Origin: JAWKTT01 sp041398965
GTDB taxonomy: Bacteria > Planctomycetota > Planctomycetia > Planctomycetales > Planctomycetaceae
DNA length: 64,000 nucleotides
Direction of reading: 5' to 3'
Assembly (NCBI GenBank): GCA_041398965.1
Contig: JAWKTT010000003.1
Location: forward strand, 1 to 64,000
Shown here: positions 1 through 9,264 of the stretch, one piece after another
Layout of the letters: each line of letters begins with the position of its first letter
Position numbering within the stretch: the first letter of the stretch is position 1
Notes under the pieces: model-generated
The model's input: only the letters and a program-made list of their open reading frames with translations
What the model was told of the DNA's origin: nothing
Database searches by the model: none
Position numbers and translations under genes: made by a program

Positions 1-3000
1 GACCTGGACCTTTGCCTTCGCGCCCGGGAGATACGACTCGCTATCCGATGTCAGTTCCAGATTCAGGATCCGTTCCTCCGGCGGGACGATCACTTCGCGG
101 ACAATCGTATGAACCTTCGCACCAGCGATGGTCACCGCCTCGATGAAGAAATTCGGCATGTCTTTCTGCACCACACCGACATCAACGGTCGTGCTTTTGC
201 CAGTCAGTCGCAACACCTGCGGCTTCCCTTCATAAACACCGTGCGAAGGACGCAGGAACAGCAAAACGGTCGACCCCACGCGATTCGTGTTGATCAGCAG
301 TTCGACCTTCTCGCCCGGCTTGTAAGAGGTTTTGTCGGTGATGAGTTCGAGATCGTTGAACTGGAACTCGCTCCCGTCAAAGCCATCCCCACGAACCACG
401 AAGAGATAACCCCCTTCGATTGTCTTGGCCTTGTCTCCTTCGCCACTCGTAACATTGTACGAAAGGCGATACTGGCCCGGCTCTGACGCCTTCAACTCTT
501 GCTTGGCATAACCTTCGCCATTGGTCGGCAGCACCCATTCCTGAGCGACGTTTTCGACTGGCTCACCCTTTTCGTTATAGGTGATTCGCAGCAGTCGCAA
601 CTGACCAGCCCCTTCTACCCCCTTGCCATCCAGAGTGCGGGCCTGGAAGTTAGCAACGATGGTGTCGCCGACACGGTAGTGACCCCGATCGGTCCAACTG
701 AAAACCTTGAAAGGCTGACGGGCCACAAGGACGCTTCCCGAACCGACGATCGTCCGACGTGAGGCATCAACCACTTCCGCCGTGATGCTGTAACTGTGGT
801 CCTGATCTCCATGCAAGGCTCGAGCAAGTGCGGTGTCGATCTCGACCTGAACAGTCCCGTCTTCGCCGATTTCGACCTCTTGGTCGAGGACCAGTTCTGG
901 TGGCTCAGGATTCCAGTGATGCCAGAAGGGGCGAGGAGCCATGCATCCCCATTTCCCATATCCGCGATACCACGAATAGTCGGGAGAAAACCACCAGTAA
1001 CCTTCGCCATACATCCAATCCCAAGGCATTGCAGGATACCAGCGTGCCTCATGTGCCGATCGTACGACCTTAAACTTGACCGTCCCTTTCGAGACCGGTG
1101 CTCCGAAGTAATACTTTGCTCGAATCGTTGCGGTGACTTTGTCTCCCAGCTTGACGGGATCGGTCGGAGCGTCGATGAGCACCTGGAATTCGGGTTTCTT
1201 ATATTCTTCGACCCGGAAGCTGCTCCCTCCACCAACCCCGTGTGCGTGTTCGATGTAGATTTGATACACCCCGAGTTTCGCATCGACCAAAAGCGGATAC
1301 TCGCCCGCGAAGCCACCGAATTCGTCGGTTGTTACTTGCTGTTTGAAGACCTCTGTCCCCATCGGATCGTTGATCTTCAGGGTGAAGGTCTTGTTCGCAA
1401 ATTGCGACCCCTCTTTGCCATCATACCGGGCTTCTCTCACCCAGAACTTGAACTGCACCTTCTGGTCCGGGCGATAAACGGGACGGTCGGTCAGGACGAT
1501 CACCTTCGACTGATCAAACGTTTGTTCCTGGCGATTCCCATACCAAATCCCGTTGAAGCCGAGGTGTGCGAATCGAGCCCCCGGTTCCCCTTCCTTTCCG
1601 GTCCGAGCGACCACGACCCACTGCATTTGTTGGTCAAGCTGCTTCGTATCGGGAAGAACCATTCCGTCAGCATCGCTGAACTCGGCAAAGTTCGCAGTGA
1701 CGATTCGATACTCGTTCTTCGTGTTGGGGATATGCTCGTTCTTCCAGCCGAAGAACTCGACATTTGCCTTCTCGATCGGCTTTCCCGAGACCGCATCAGC
1801 CACATAGTACAGGACTTTGCCATTGAGCTGTTTTTTCGCGATTGCGGTGTCGGCAATCCACATGACGACTCGAGTTGCGTTGCCATTGGCCATCTTGGCT
1901 TCGACGAGATAGGCTCCCGCCTGTTGCAGAGGGACGGCAATCGTCAGCCTCCGGTCGTAATGGGCATCTCGCGGAGTGAGGTCGACTTTCCATTCCGCCA
2001 CCTTCTCGCCAACGTACTTCGCCTGATTCTGATTGACCACCAGATAGCCAATGTTGTCGAGTTGCAGGCGGTTCCAGTCGAGCTGTTTCGGTGCCGACTT
2101 GATGTATGCCTTGACGTCGTTGACCAACTCGGAGACCTTCAGCTTATGAGCCGTCAGCGTCACTTGCTTCCCGTTGCGGAATCGGTAATCCAGCGATGCC
2201 CCCCCCTGAGCTGCCTGTGTCGATCCATTCTCGATCGTTCCCCAGTTCCCGACGATCTGTTGCAGTCGGTTGTCTTTGTTCTTGTTCGGGTCCTTGAATC
2301 GTTGGATGCTCTCTCGCCAATACTCGGCGGCTCGGACATATTGCTGACGATTTTCAAAGATGCTCGCCAGAGTTTGCAGTGCATTGTCTGAAAAGCTCCC
2401 GTTTCTCGCCCCCAACTGCTTCAGGATGGCGATGTGATTGTACTCATCCGGAATCGAAAACCGTTTGACACCGTTGGCCAACCGAGCGATAGTTTCGGTC
2501 TCTTTGAGTGTCGACAGGGCATACGGTCCCGACTCGTCTTTGTCGCCGTCAACGTTTTCGGAACTGCCCGACGGAAGCGTGATTCCCCATTGCCGCATCG
2601 ACTGCACGCCGAACTGCTGCATCTGAAACTGAGCGAAGGTCCAATCGGCAGAATCCCGTAACGACGTGTCGTGGCGGGCCATCTGTTCAAGACAGAATCG
2701 CCAGCGCTGACCGTCCGTTGTTGCGGCCTCCCAATTGGCTGGGATTGTGTGATAGACCGGATTCCCTTCGGCGTCGACCGGAGCACCCTTTGACCCGCCA
2801 CCTCCGCCCCAGCCACCACGGCCTCGCCATCCATATCCTTCATTCGCTTCGATCTCCGGAAGCTGACTCAGATCGGTGAGGTCTTGCAGTTGCCATGCTT
2901 CGCTCCCCGAACGATTGGACAGGATCAATCCAGCAAATCGACTATAAAACTGCCCCTTCTCCGAAGCACTCGCGTCCCCCTTTTCGATGGCCCCCATGGC

Positions 3001-3456
3001 CTGCTGCATCAACTGCAAGGCTCGAACGCGGTCCCACTCCATTGACATCGCCCACGCCCCACCCCCGCGCTGATTCCCCCGCTGAAACTTCCCCGCGACA
3101 ATGAACCCGTAATGGACCCCGTTTTGCAACGTGTCGGCCCCCTTCGACAGCAGTTGCCAGTCCTGCGGATGAGCCGCAATCACCGCCTCACGGAAAGTAT
3201 CCTCTTGCTGTTGCTGCTGGAGGTTTCGCAAGCAAGTCACACCGTTTTCAAAGTCACTTGCCAGCGAGGCTCCCGAAGCGTTTTCGTCGAGCGCCAATTT
3301 CGAGTAAATCGCGTGGGCGTCTCGCCAGTTCCCCTCCTTGAAGAGTTTCTCGGCCACAGAACGCTGTGCCCCTCCCGATGGTTCGGCAGCGGTCAGCAGG
3401 TATAGTCCAGAGAACGCAAACAGAGCGCACGCGGCGATCAGCAGTTTCCGTAACAT
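1..3456 (-). CDS. Alpha-2-macroglobulin family protein, partial (C-terminal part outside the window)
   Basis: The minus frame is open from an ATG at 3456 to the window edge (1152 residues visible). The N-terminus MLRKLLIAACALFAFSGLYL is a signal peptide, so the protein is exported. About 600 residues of poorly conserved, Gln- and Gly-rich sequence follow. Around residue 655 comes the MG2-type motif VIVLTDRPVYRPDQKVQFKF, then further macroglobulin beta-domains (for example FRVEEYKKPEFQV). Bacterial alpha-2-macroglobulins are large envelope proteins thought to trap proteases. The bait region and any thioester motif (CxEQ) would lie beyond position 1, so inhibitor function cannot be confirmed. 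The upstream neighbour is divergent. Confidence 0.88.
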   Translation of the reverse strand, partial: MLRKLLIAACALFAFSGLYLLTAAEPSGGAQRSVAEKLFKEGNWRDAHAIYSKLALDENASGASLASDFENGVTCLRNLQQQQQEDTFREAVIAAHPQDWQLLSKGADTLQNGVHYGFIVAGKFQRGNQRGGGAWAMSMEWDRVRALQLMQQAMGAIEKGDASASEKGQFYSRFAGLILSNRSGSEAWQLQDLTDLSQLPEIEANEGYGWRGRGGWGGGGGSKGAPVDAEGNPVYHTIPANWEAATTDGQRWRFCLEQMARHDTSLRDSADWTFAQFQMQQFGVQSMRQWGITLPSGSSENVDGDKDESGPYALSTLKETETIARLANGVKRFSIPDEYNHIAILKQLGARNGSFSDNALQTLASIFENRQQYVRAAEYWRESIQRFKDPNKNKDNRLQQIVGNWGTIENGSTQAAQGGASLDYRFRNGKQVTLTAHKLKVSELVNDVKAYIKSAPKQLDWNRLQLDNIGYLVVNQNQAKYVGEKVAEWKVDLTPRDAHYDRRLTIAVPLQQAGAYLVEAKMANGNATRVVMWIADTAIAKKQLNGKVLYYVADAVSGKPIEKANVEFFGWKNEHIPNTKNEYRIVTANFAEFSDADGMVLPDTKQLDQQMQWVVVARTGKEGEPGARFAHLGFNGIWYGNRQEQTFDQSKVIVLTDRPVYRPDQKVQFKFWVREARYDGKEGSQFANKTFTLKINDPMGTEVFKQQVTTDEFGGFAGEYPLLVDAKLGVYQIYIEHAHGVGGGSSFRVEEYKKPEFQVLIDAPTDPVKLGDKVTATIRAKYYFGAPVSKGTVKFKVVRSAHEARWYPAMPWDWMYGEGYWWFSPDYSWYRGYGKWGCMAPRPFWHHWNPEPPELVLDQEVEIGEDGTVQVEIDTALARALHGDQDHSYSITAEVVDASRRTIVGSGSVLVARQPFKVFSWTDRGHYRVGDTIVANFQARTLDGKGVEGAGQLRLLRITYNEKGEPVENVAQEWVLPTNGEGYAKQELKASEPGQYRLSYNVTSGEGDKAKTIEGGYLFVVRGDGFDGSEFQFNDLELITDKTSYKPGEKVELLINTNRVGSTVLLFLRPSHGVYEGKPQVLRLTGKSTTVDVGVVQKDMPNFFIEAVTIAGAKVHTIVREVIVPPEERILNLELTSDSESYLPGAKAKVQV

Positions 3457-3858
3457 GACAAGGTGTTCCCAAGCATTTGGTGAAGGGGCGATTCCATCGG
3501 TCGAACGAGGTGGCCAAATCGTGAACACTTTCGGCGACTCCTCACCCGTTAGATATCGCTTTCTCGCGACAAGTTCCAGCGAAATTCCCAAATGTCGACA
3601 AAAAGTCTCAAGTCACGACCGACGACTGCCGCACGGCAGTGATGCAGTCCAACATCAAGATGGGATGCGAAGGGAACCGGAAAACAGGCAGTTTGTAACG
3701 ATCGTGAGGAATCTTCAGAATCTCCTGAAGATTCCTTCTCGGAGGTGACGATGAATGGGAAGGCAGTTCTCTGAGAACTGACATGGCTGTCAACTCCCCA
3801 GCATGTGAGCCGGGGGGAACAGCACTCAGGCGGCAACGATCCGATCACGGAGCGAGCA
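3457..3858. other. Divergent intergenic region with a 12-bp dyad
   Basis: This 402-bp region separates the macroglobulin gene (minus) from a small lipoprotein gene (plus) and must carry both promoters. A perfect inverted repeat AGGAATCTTCAG / CTGAAGATTCCT (3707-3718 and 3725-3736, 6-nt spacer) is the clearest structure. It could be an operator or a terminator stem, but no strong T-tract follows on either strand. No credible gene is seen. Confidence 0.5.
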
Positions 3859-4095
3859 ATGAAACGGCAAGGATTGTGGGCGAAACTCTCGTTGGTGGCG
3901 GTCTGCCTTACCACTACGGCGACGTTCTCTGGATGCCAGACGAACATCGGCGGGCAGACATTGCCCTCGGCTTATTACCTGAGGGACGACGTCCAGTTCT
4001 TCCCGGCAGGTCCTGAGTTTCTGTTACCAAAACAGGTTCAGGCCATCGAGTCCTACAACGCCCAACGGGCCGGCCTCGCTGACGACCTCAACTAG
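3859..4095 (+). CDS. Small secreted lipoprotein, planctomycete type
   Basis: A 78-residue protein. The ATG at 3859 is chosen because a GGAG sits seven bases upstream and the N-terminus then reads as a signal peptide: MKRQGLWAK, a hydrophobic stretch, and a lipobox-like FSGC with Cys near residue 26. The mature part is short and has the motif LPSAYYLRDDVQFFPAGPEF, which I recall from small hypothetical secreted proteins of planctomycetes. Function is unknown. It is a monocistronic unit followed by repeats, and no partner is apparent from context. Confidence 0.7.
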   Translation: MKRQGLWAKLSLVAVCLTTTATFSGCQTNIGGQTLPSAYYLRDDVQFFPAGPEFLLPKQVQAIESYNAQRAGLADDLN

Positions 4096-4223
4096 CCACC
4101 ACGCGCCAGCGAATCGCGAACAAGTTGCGAAATGCCATCACCGCCATCATTTCGCAAGCCCGCAGTCTGTCGCTTGGAAGAGGTTTGCGCAGAACGAAAA
4201 CTCCCGAGGTTGAGACCTCCTTG

Positions 4224-4362
4224 GCGGCCCGTTGAAATCGACCGTGGGGCAGATTTTCCAATCGGACACGAGCGCATCTCGTAAGCGTCTCATACGTTTT
4301 TTGCCGAGCCATCAAACGGCACATGGTCAGTCTGAAAAGCCTGACCTTCATTTCTTAACAAG
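4224..4362 (-). repeat. R1 dispersed repeat (about 130 bp, hairpin ends), diverged copy
   Basis: This copy begins with GCGGCCCGTTGAAATCGACC and runs to about 4362. It aligns with the copies at 8134, 28552 and 37693 when read in the opposite orientation to the last two. Each end of the element folds on itself (GTCAGRTT...AATCTGAC type), and the outermost bases of the two ends form an imperfect terminal inverted repeat. It lies between the lipoprotein gene and the lipoyl transferase gene, which converge here. Confidence 0.7.
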
Positions 4363-4398
4363 CGACAAGGGGGAGGAATCTCCCGATTGCGGGCGAGA

Positions 4399-4447
4399 TT
4401 CTTTCGCTCCGCAAAAGGAGCGATGCTTTCGCCGAGCGAAAGGTGAC
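4399..4447. repeat. R3 REP-like palindrome, degenerate copy
   Basis: CTTTCGCTCCGC...GCCGAGCGAAAGGTGAC forms an imperfect palindrome. It is a degenerate version of the perfect 21-bp inverted repeat at 13831-13882. Together with R1 it fills the 417-bp gap between 4096 and 4512, in which no gene is seen. Confidence 0.6.
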
Positions 4448-4512
4448 TCTGGTTCAAATAAGTGGCATTGACCGTCTGCCATCGAATCGTGGCTTCAGCC
4501 ATTCTGAGGGCA

Positions 4513-5442
4513 TCACTGCTTTGGTAACGCTTTCGTCGCGTCATCTGTTGCCAAGTCATTCGCTGCCGGATTGTTTGATGCCGCTTCACTCGCTGCGGTT
4601 TCCGGGGCGTACTTTTCGGCGATCAGGCGCTGGGCTTCTTCCTTTTCCGAGGCCGACAAGTCGCCGGGCTGAGCACTCAGTTTCAACACTTCCATGCAGC
4701 GGGAGATGATCGCTTCCTCCAGTCGGGGAATATCGATCTCTTTAGGGATCAGGTCGAGCAAGCCTGGAAACTCCGGGGCAAACGGCGTGCGACGTAGCAA
4801 CACGCTCCCGTGTTGCAAAACGGCACCTCCCCGTCGACGCTGAGCCGACCCAACCACTTTGAATCCATCCAACACCAAATCCCGGCGGTCTCCTCGGGCG
4901 AAACAGAGGAACGGCTTATCACTCCCCTCATGTTCGCCTCGCGGCTGAATTTCGACTCCTTGTTCCCTGAGAGCCATCTGAATCGAACGATGGATTTCGT
5001 CATAGAGTCGGGCCGGTTCGCCCACGAGATGATGCGTTGCTGGCAGACAGCACGAGTAGGTCAACTCGTGCTGATGCAGGATCGCTCCCCCCCCCGAGAG
5101 TCTTCGCACGACCGGGAGTCCGAAGAATCGCCCTCCCCGTTCGACTTCGGGTGTCGACCGCTGAAAGTAGCCGAGCGAAACCGTCGCTTCGTCCCAGCGA
5201 TACAGCCGCATCGTGCTTGTCCCGCCAGCGGCCACCGATTCGAGCAAGACTTCGTCGACAGCCATGTTCCACGCCCCCTGCAAAGGCTTCCGGGCGACAA
5301 TGACACGACATTGCTCGCGAACTTGAGTCGCTTGCGAGATGGATTCCAGCAAGACCTGCAATGCAATCTCCCGATCTTGCGGGTTCTGTCCTTGCGATGA
5401 CGAGCGAGAGTCTCCCTCGCGATGTCGAACGATGCGGTTCAT
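4513..5442 (-). CDS. Lipoate-protein ligase A / LipM-type octanoyltransferase family protein
   Basis: 309 residues from the ATG at 5442. A TTG nine codons upstream is an alternative start. The biotin/lipoate A/B transferase fold is shown by RRLSGGGAILHQHELTYS (about residues 115-132) and by KVVGSAQRRRGGAVLQHGS, whose lysine is the conserved acyl-binding lysine. The segment PFLCFARGDRRDLVLDG keeps a Cys where LipM octanoyltransferases have their acyl-accepting Cys, so octanoyl transfer is as likely as lipoate ligation. The product would modify lipoyl domains such as that of odhB in this window. The C-terminus is an Ala/Asn-rich tail of about 30 residues. Confidence 0.85.
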   Translation of the reverse strand: MNRIVRHREGDSRSSSQGQNPQDREIALQVLLESISQATQVREQCRVIVARKPLQGAWNMAVDEVLLESVAAGGTSTMRLYRWDEATVSLGYFQRSTPEVERGGRFFGLPVVRRLSGGGAILHQHELTYSCCLPATHHLVGEPARLYDEIHRSIQMALREQGVEIQPRGEHEGSDKPFLCFARGDRRDLVLDGFKVVGSAQRRRGGAVLQHGSVLLRRTPFAPEFPGLLDLIPKEIDIPRLEEAIISRCMEVLKLSAQPGDLSASEKEEAQRLIAEKYAPETAASEAASNNPAANDLATDDATKALPKQ

Positions 5443-5540
5443 TTTTCTGTCCGCCGAATAAGAAATCAAGGAGTGTGTGAAAACAACCTGAACAAAACAT
5501 CCAGAACACAGGGATCAGGTCCTCCCGCGTTCCTCCTCTG

Positions 5541-7805
5541 CTACGGGCGACCGGCTCGGTACATCTGCTTGGCTTCTGCCAATGACAACGCCCGACTCCA
5601 GAACGCTACTTCATCGACACTGCCATGAAAGTCCTGGCTGCGATCTTCCCGACGCATCGAGGGTTCACTATTCGAGCCGACCCAGATCGGGTCCTTAGTA
5701 ATCCGAACTGTCCCGACTTCCCTTTCGGCCTCCAGTCGTCCGTCCAGATACAGTCGCAAGATGTTCTTGTTGGGCGAAGGCCCCTTTTCGAACACGATCA
5801 CCGCCAGATGCCACTCGTCATCAACAACGGAAGTCCTCCCGGCCATCGACAACATCGGACGCGTATTCGGAGGTTTTTTCGCTTTGTCCTCCGCAGTCTG
5901 TACGAAGTCTAATGCCACCGCAATCGATTGCGTGGTGTTCGCTCGTTGCAATCGCCAGGAAAAGTCTCCTTTACCGATAATCGTTTGCCAAGTCCTCGTA
6001 AAACTCTTCACCTTAAACCAGACAGCGACTGACGTTGTCGACTGGAAGTCGATCTTTTGCGACTCTTCTGTGCTAATCCCCGCGTGATGATTGCTGCCAG
6101 GACCATTGCAGACAAGTGCCCCTTTTTGCGGCCAACGTCCTTCGCCCCACCGGGCATTTTCGACAAGCAACGCCATCCCTCGCGTACTCTTTGCTTCGTT
6201 TTCGACCAATCGTTCCGTCCCCCAGTTCTCGGAGAACGTGTGATGAGCGATCAAAGTCGGATCGTCGTTCAGCTTGTCAGAAAATTTCCGCCACTCTTGA
6301 AATGAACTCGGGCCGTCCGTCGTGCCGATGGCGGCCGTCGCGTCGTCTCCCGTACGATCGGTCGATTCCGCTCCACGAGAGAACAAAAACAGGCTCAAGA
6401 GCACAACGAGAACCGTTCCCCCAGCAACACCTCCGTACACGGGCCAATTGATGGCTGATCTCGACTTCGACCTCCGCTTTTTCTTTCCACGTCGGGGGAG
6501 TGGGGCCATCGCAAGTCCCAGCTCTGTCACTTCCCCCCCAAATGAGAGGTCGGCAAACTCATTCTCGTCGACCGCAGCCGAGGCCGACGAATGAGCGGCT
6601 CCGATCATCGACTTCGGCATGGCGACTTGTGAAGCGTCTGGTTTGTTCTCAATCGCAGAGTCGGGCTTTCCTAAGGTTGCAACCGAAATGTCAGCCGCAT
6701 CGGGACTCTTGCTCAGCAGTGGCTCATAGTCATCGCGCCGCAGTTTGATTGCCGACTTATCATAAGGGGGAGACATCGCTTCTGCGAACGGCTTCAAGAG
6801 AAGCTCTAACTCTCGCATTGTCTGCACCCGCTGGTCTCGATCCTTCGCCAGCATCTTATCGAGAATTGCTAACAACTCTTCAGGAACCCCTTGAACAAAT
6901 TCGCTGACAGGTCGTGGCTGAGTGGTTTGATGCAGCAATAGCTTCTGTGCGGTCGATTTGTCAGGGAACATCTGTCGGCCGGTCAGCAGTCCATAGAAGG
7001 TCGCCCCGAGTCCATACATATCCGCTCGAGCATCAACGCTATGGCTATCTAGGGCTTGTTCAGGAGCAATAAAGTCGACGGTCCCTAATTGATCCTGATC
7101 GATCGTTAGTGTGTCGTCCCCTTTTCGATCAAAGGCCGAACACAAGCCGAGGTCGAGCAACTTGACCTGTCCCGTGGTGTCGACCAGCAAATTCCCCGGC
7201 TTTACGTCGCGATGCACCAGTCCAGCGTCGTGTGCGTGCTGTAATCCCGAGGCGGCCTGTCGTATGTAATCTGCCGCCTGTTTCCACGGTAATGGGCCAA
7301 ATTTGCCGACCTGCTGGGCGGTGTCGATTCCTTCGACAAACTCCATCACGATGTAAGGAGCCCCGTTCTCCTGGTCGAAGTCGTAGGCATGGATAATGTT
7401 CGGATGACGCAACGCCGCGACAGCCTTCGCTTCGCGAGTAAAACGGGCGAGGACCTCTTTCTCTCGCCCTTTCTTTTTGCCAATCGAAGCCAGAATCTTG
7501 ATGGCAACTAAACGCTCCATCGTAATCTGCTCGGCAAGGAAGACCTTTCCCATACCCCCCGCACCGATGACTTCGTGAATCTTATATTTGCCGATATAAA
7601 ATCCTTTGTAGCGCCCCGCGAGCAGTTGGCGAACCTGATACTCTGAAATGACAAGGTTGCGGACTAGCACGCGGGCCAGTCGACCGGGATCGCCAGACTC
7701 ATAGCGTGCGAGCTGTGGACGGACCGTCGCATAGTACTCAGCGTCGAGTAGCTGACTCTTTTCGAGCAGGTCGAGCAACTCTCGACCGGTCTTGACGGCG
7801 GCCAT
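5541..7805 (-). CDS. Membrane Ser/Thr protein kinase with C-terminal LamG-like domain
   Basis: 754 residues from the ATG at 7805, which has GAGG seven bases upstream. The longer reading from 7856 starts with GTG. A helical N-terminal segment of about 70 residues precedes a Hanks-type kinase domain: glycine loop IGAGGMGKVF, VAIKIL, catalytic loop HRDVKPGNLL, DLG in place of DFG, and a GTVDFIAPEQ activation segment. A basic linker KKKRRSKSRS precedes a membrane span (VYGGVAGGTVLVVLLSLFLF). The outer part is a concanavalin/LamG-type domain ending SVDEVAFWSRALSLAEAKQM. Planctomycetes have many such kinases with fused sensor domains. It presumably binds a glycan or protein outside and signals inward. 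It is separate from the lipoyl transferase gene 98 bp downstream. Confidence 0.93.
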   Translation of the reverse strand: MAAVKTGRELLDLLEKSQLLDAEYYATVRPQLARYESGDPGRLARVLVRNLVISEYQVRQLLAGRYKGFYIGKYKIHEVIGAGGMGKVFLAEQITMERLVAIKILASIGKKKGREKEVLARFTREAKAVAALRHPNIIHAYDFDQENGAPYIVMEFVEGIDTAQQVGKFGPLPWKQAADYIRQAASGLQHAHDAGLVHRDVKPGNLLVDTTGQVKLLDLGLCSAFDRKGDDTLTIDQDQLGTVDFIAPEQALDSHSVDARADMYGLGATFYGLLTGRQMFPDKSTAQKLLLHQTTQPRPVSEFVQGVPEELLAILDKMLAKDRDQRVQTMRELELLLKPFAEAMSPPYDKSAIKLRRDDYEPLLSKSPDAADISVATLGKPDSAIENKPDASQVAMPKSMIGAAHSSASAAVDENEFADLSFGGEVTELGLAMAPLPRRGKKKRRSKSRSAINWPVYGGVAGGTVLVVLLSLFLFSRGAESTDRTGDDATAAIGTTDGPSSFQEWRKFSDKLNDDPTLIAHHTFSENWGTERLVENEAKSTRGMALLVENARWGEGRWPQKGALVCNGPGSNHHAGISTEESQKIDFQSTTSVAVWFKVKSFTRTWQTIIGKGDFSWRLQRANTTQSIAVALDFVQTAEDKAKKPPNTRPMLSMAGRTSVVDDEWHLAVIVFEKGPSPNKNILRLYLDGRLEAEREVGTVRITKDPIWVGSNSEPSMRREDRSQDFHGSVDEVAFWSRALSLAEAKQMYRAGRP

Positions 7806-8133
7806 GAATGCCTCGCTGACAACGGCAGTAATAGGTAGCCCAAGAAAATGAGCCACCGACTGGATGAGTGAAACGGATCGGCAATGAGTTCCGAACTCGC
7901 CAAATGGGTGACGCGTAATGGAACGGCCCGGCCCTCTTCGTGCAGCGTAATGCCCCCTCCAGACCGCTGTCTCTAGTTGAGTCGCTGTTTCAGAATGTTT
8001 ACGACAAGGTCCCCTGCAAGATCCTTAAACTCTGCGCGTCCGTCATGACCCGCACAAACCAACCTCAAACAGCTCCAAGGTCATGGCAGGGATGAGCATC
8101 ACAGGGATGGCTGAGTGTCGGGACAGACTCTTC

Positions 8134-8272
8134 GCAGCCCGTCCCAAAACGACCGTGGGCCCGCTTTTCCAAGGTGACACGAGCAACTCGTACGCTCTTC
8201 TGCCGAGACATCAAACGGCACCATGTCCGGGCGGAAATCCTGACCTTCGTGTGACAACAGGCCGCGAAGGCT
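8134..8272 (-). repeat. R1 dispersed repeat, diverged copy
   Basis: GCAGCCCGTCCCAAAACGAC at the left and TGACCTTCGTGTGACAACAG at the right match the ends of the other R1 copies. The centre, CGAGCAACTCGTACGCTCTTC...CATCAAACGGCACCATG, aligns with the 4224 copy in the same orientation. It lies upstream of the kinase gene, about 50 bp from the lpdA remnant. Confidence 0.65.
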
Positions 8273-8319
8273 TGCCATGGAAGACTTCACGTGGGCCTCG
8301 ATGTCGCGTGGAGGGGCGA

Positions 8320-8438
8320 CTACCGCTTCGGGCGGAACATGTGAGTGGCTTGGCCGTAGGCGGCTTCGGCCGATTCCATGAGGGTTTCCGACAACGTCGG
8401 ATGGGCGTGGATCGACTCGGCAAGGTCGCGCGCGACGG
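8320..8438 (-). pseudogene. Duplicated 3' end of lpdA (remnant)
   Basis: Positions 8331-8438 match 9900-10007 at 106 of 108 bases, and the match continues in frame to a stop codon: here it reads ...ATHMFRPKR-stop, in lpdA ...ATHMFRPKK-stop. The remnant encodes only the last 39 residues of dihydrolipoyl dehydrogenase (HAHPTLSETLMESAEAAYG). Homology stops abruptly at 8438. The direct repeat copies flank the LEPR-XLL gene, as expected for an insertion that regenerated the end of lpdA or for a duplication followed by deletion. Confidence 0.85.
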
Positions 8439-8526
8439 ACCTCCTGTCCGTCGCTAGCCAACAGTTTAGACGAACAAGAATGTCCGACTAAATGCTAGAA
8501 TCACGCACCGCCGAGCGCACTAAATT

Positions 8527-9264
8527 TTAGTCTAGATTAAGTACGCCCTGTCCACCGAGTCTGTTGTAGCATGCAATGTGCCGGGCGACAAGTTGGCTGG
8601 CCAGCTCAGAGGGATAAGCATCCTGTGGCGTCTCGATGCCCGCGAAGGTGACGTTTGCCGGCATAGGTTGTCCATAATGAATGAAGAGGTCCTGTCCACC
8701 ACCACCGTTCACCTTAGAACCGACGCCGAAATCGTTGTCTCTCAATGCGAGAGAGTCGTTTCCACCTCCGAGATTGACGTTGAACTTACCATGAACTACG
8801 GAGTCGCTCATTTCAAAGTCATCAATGCCACCGCCGGTCTTGAACGTTGCATTGCCCATGATCTCATTCTCTAGCCCACCAAGGTCGTTAGTTCCGCTGC
8901 CCAAGCTGAATTTGACAGACCCTCCAATGGATGACTGGAACAGAAAGACGCAGTCATTCCCGCTGCCGGTCTTGACACTCAGGTTCCCGGCAATGGCGAT
9001 GTCGTCGATCCCGATGGCGTTATTCCCACCTTTAATTTTGATGGAGATGTTGTCAAAGCAGTGAAAGACGCCGAGTGACGTATCGACTGTGCCGTCTCCA
9101 TCGGAGTCATGAAACACCTCAACATCCCCTGGAGCGAGTCCCGTGCCGTCGATACGAATCGCATCATTCGAGGCATCTCCGGAGATGTAGAGCGTTGTCC
9201 CCTTTTGGACGACGCTGGCAGCAAGCAGCACTCGGCTTTCTAAATGTTCAAACGTGAAACTCAT
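8527..9264 (-). CDS. LEPR-XLL domain protein with Gly/Asn/Asp-rich beta repeats
   Basis: 245 residues from the ATG at 9264 (a reading seven codons longer is possible). The N-terminus MSFTFEHLESRVLLAA is the LEPR-XLL motif found at the start of many planctomycete surface or secreted proteins. The body has about five 20-22-residue units with GS(G)ND or GGGND cores (TGSGNDCVF, LGSGTNDLG, TGGGIDDFE, LGGGNDSLA, NGGGGQDLF), suggesting a small beta-solenoid related to RTX-like repeats. There is no enzyme motif. The C-terminal 45 residues are non-repetitive. It lies between the two copies of the lpdA 3' end, so it may be a recent arrival. Confidence 0.85.
   Translation of the reverse strand: MSFTFEHLESRVLLAASVVQKGTTLYISGDASNDAIRIDGTGLAPGDVEVFHDSDGDGTVDTSLGVFHCFDNISIKIKGGNNAIGIDDIAIAGNLSVKTGSGNDCVFLFQSSIGGSVKFSLGSGTNDLGGLENEIMGNATFKTGGGIDDFEMSDSVVHGKFNVNLGGGNDSLALRDNDFGVGSKVNGGGGQDLFIHYGQPMPANVTFAGIETPQDAYPSELASQLVARHIACYNRLGGQGVLNLD

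Larger units (their letters stand above)
7806..8526. other. 721-bp gene-free stretch holding an R1 repeat and an lpdA 3'-end remnant
   Basis: Promoter DNA for the kinase gene (starting at 7805, minus) should lie at its left end. An R1 repeat follows at 8134-8272 and a duplicated lpdA tail at 8320-8438, both listed separately. The small open frames across it change frame within the lpdA remnant and are not convincing genes. Confidence 0.6.

Noticed and set aside
796..2391. 531-codon plus-strand open frame
   Set aside because: Antisense to the alpha-2-macroglobulin gene, which is open over its full visible length with clear domains; this frame has no recognisable motif.
3549..3947. 132-codon minus-strand frame upstream of the macroglobulin gene
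   Set aside because: Overlaps the small lipoprotein gene on the opposite strand, contains the 12-bp dyad, and has no ribosome site or known motif.
8099..8461. 120-codon minus frame over the lpdA remnant
   Set aside because: It reads the lpdA-derived stretch out of frame and crosses an R1 repeat; a chance frame.
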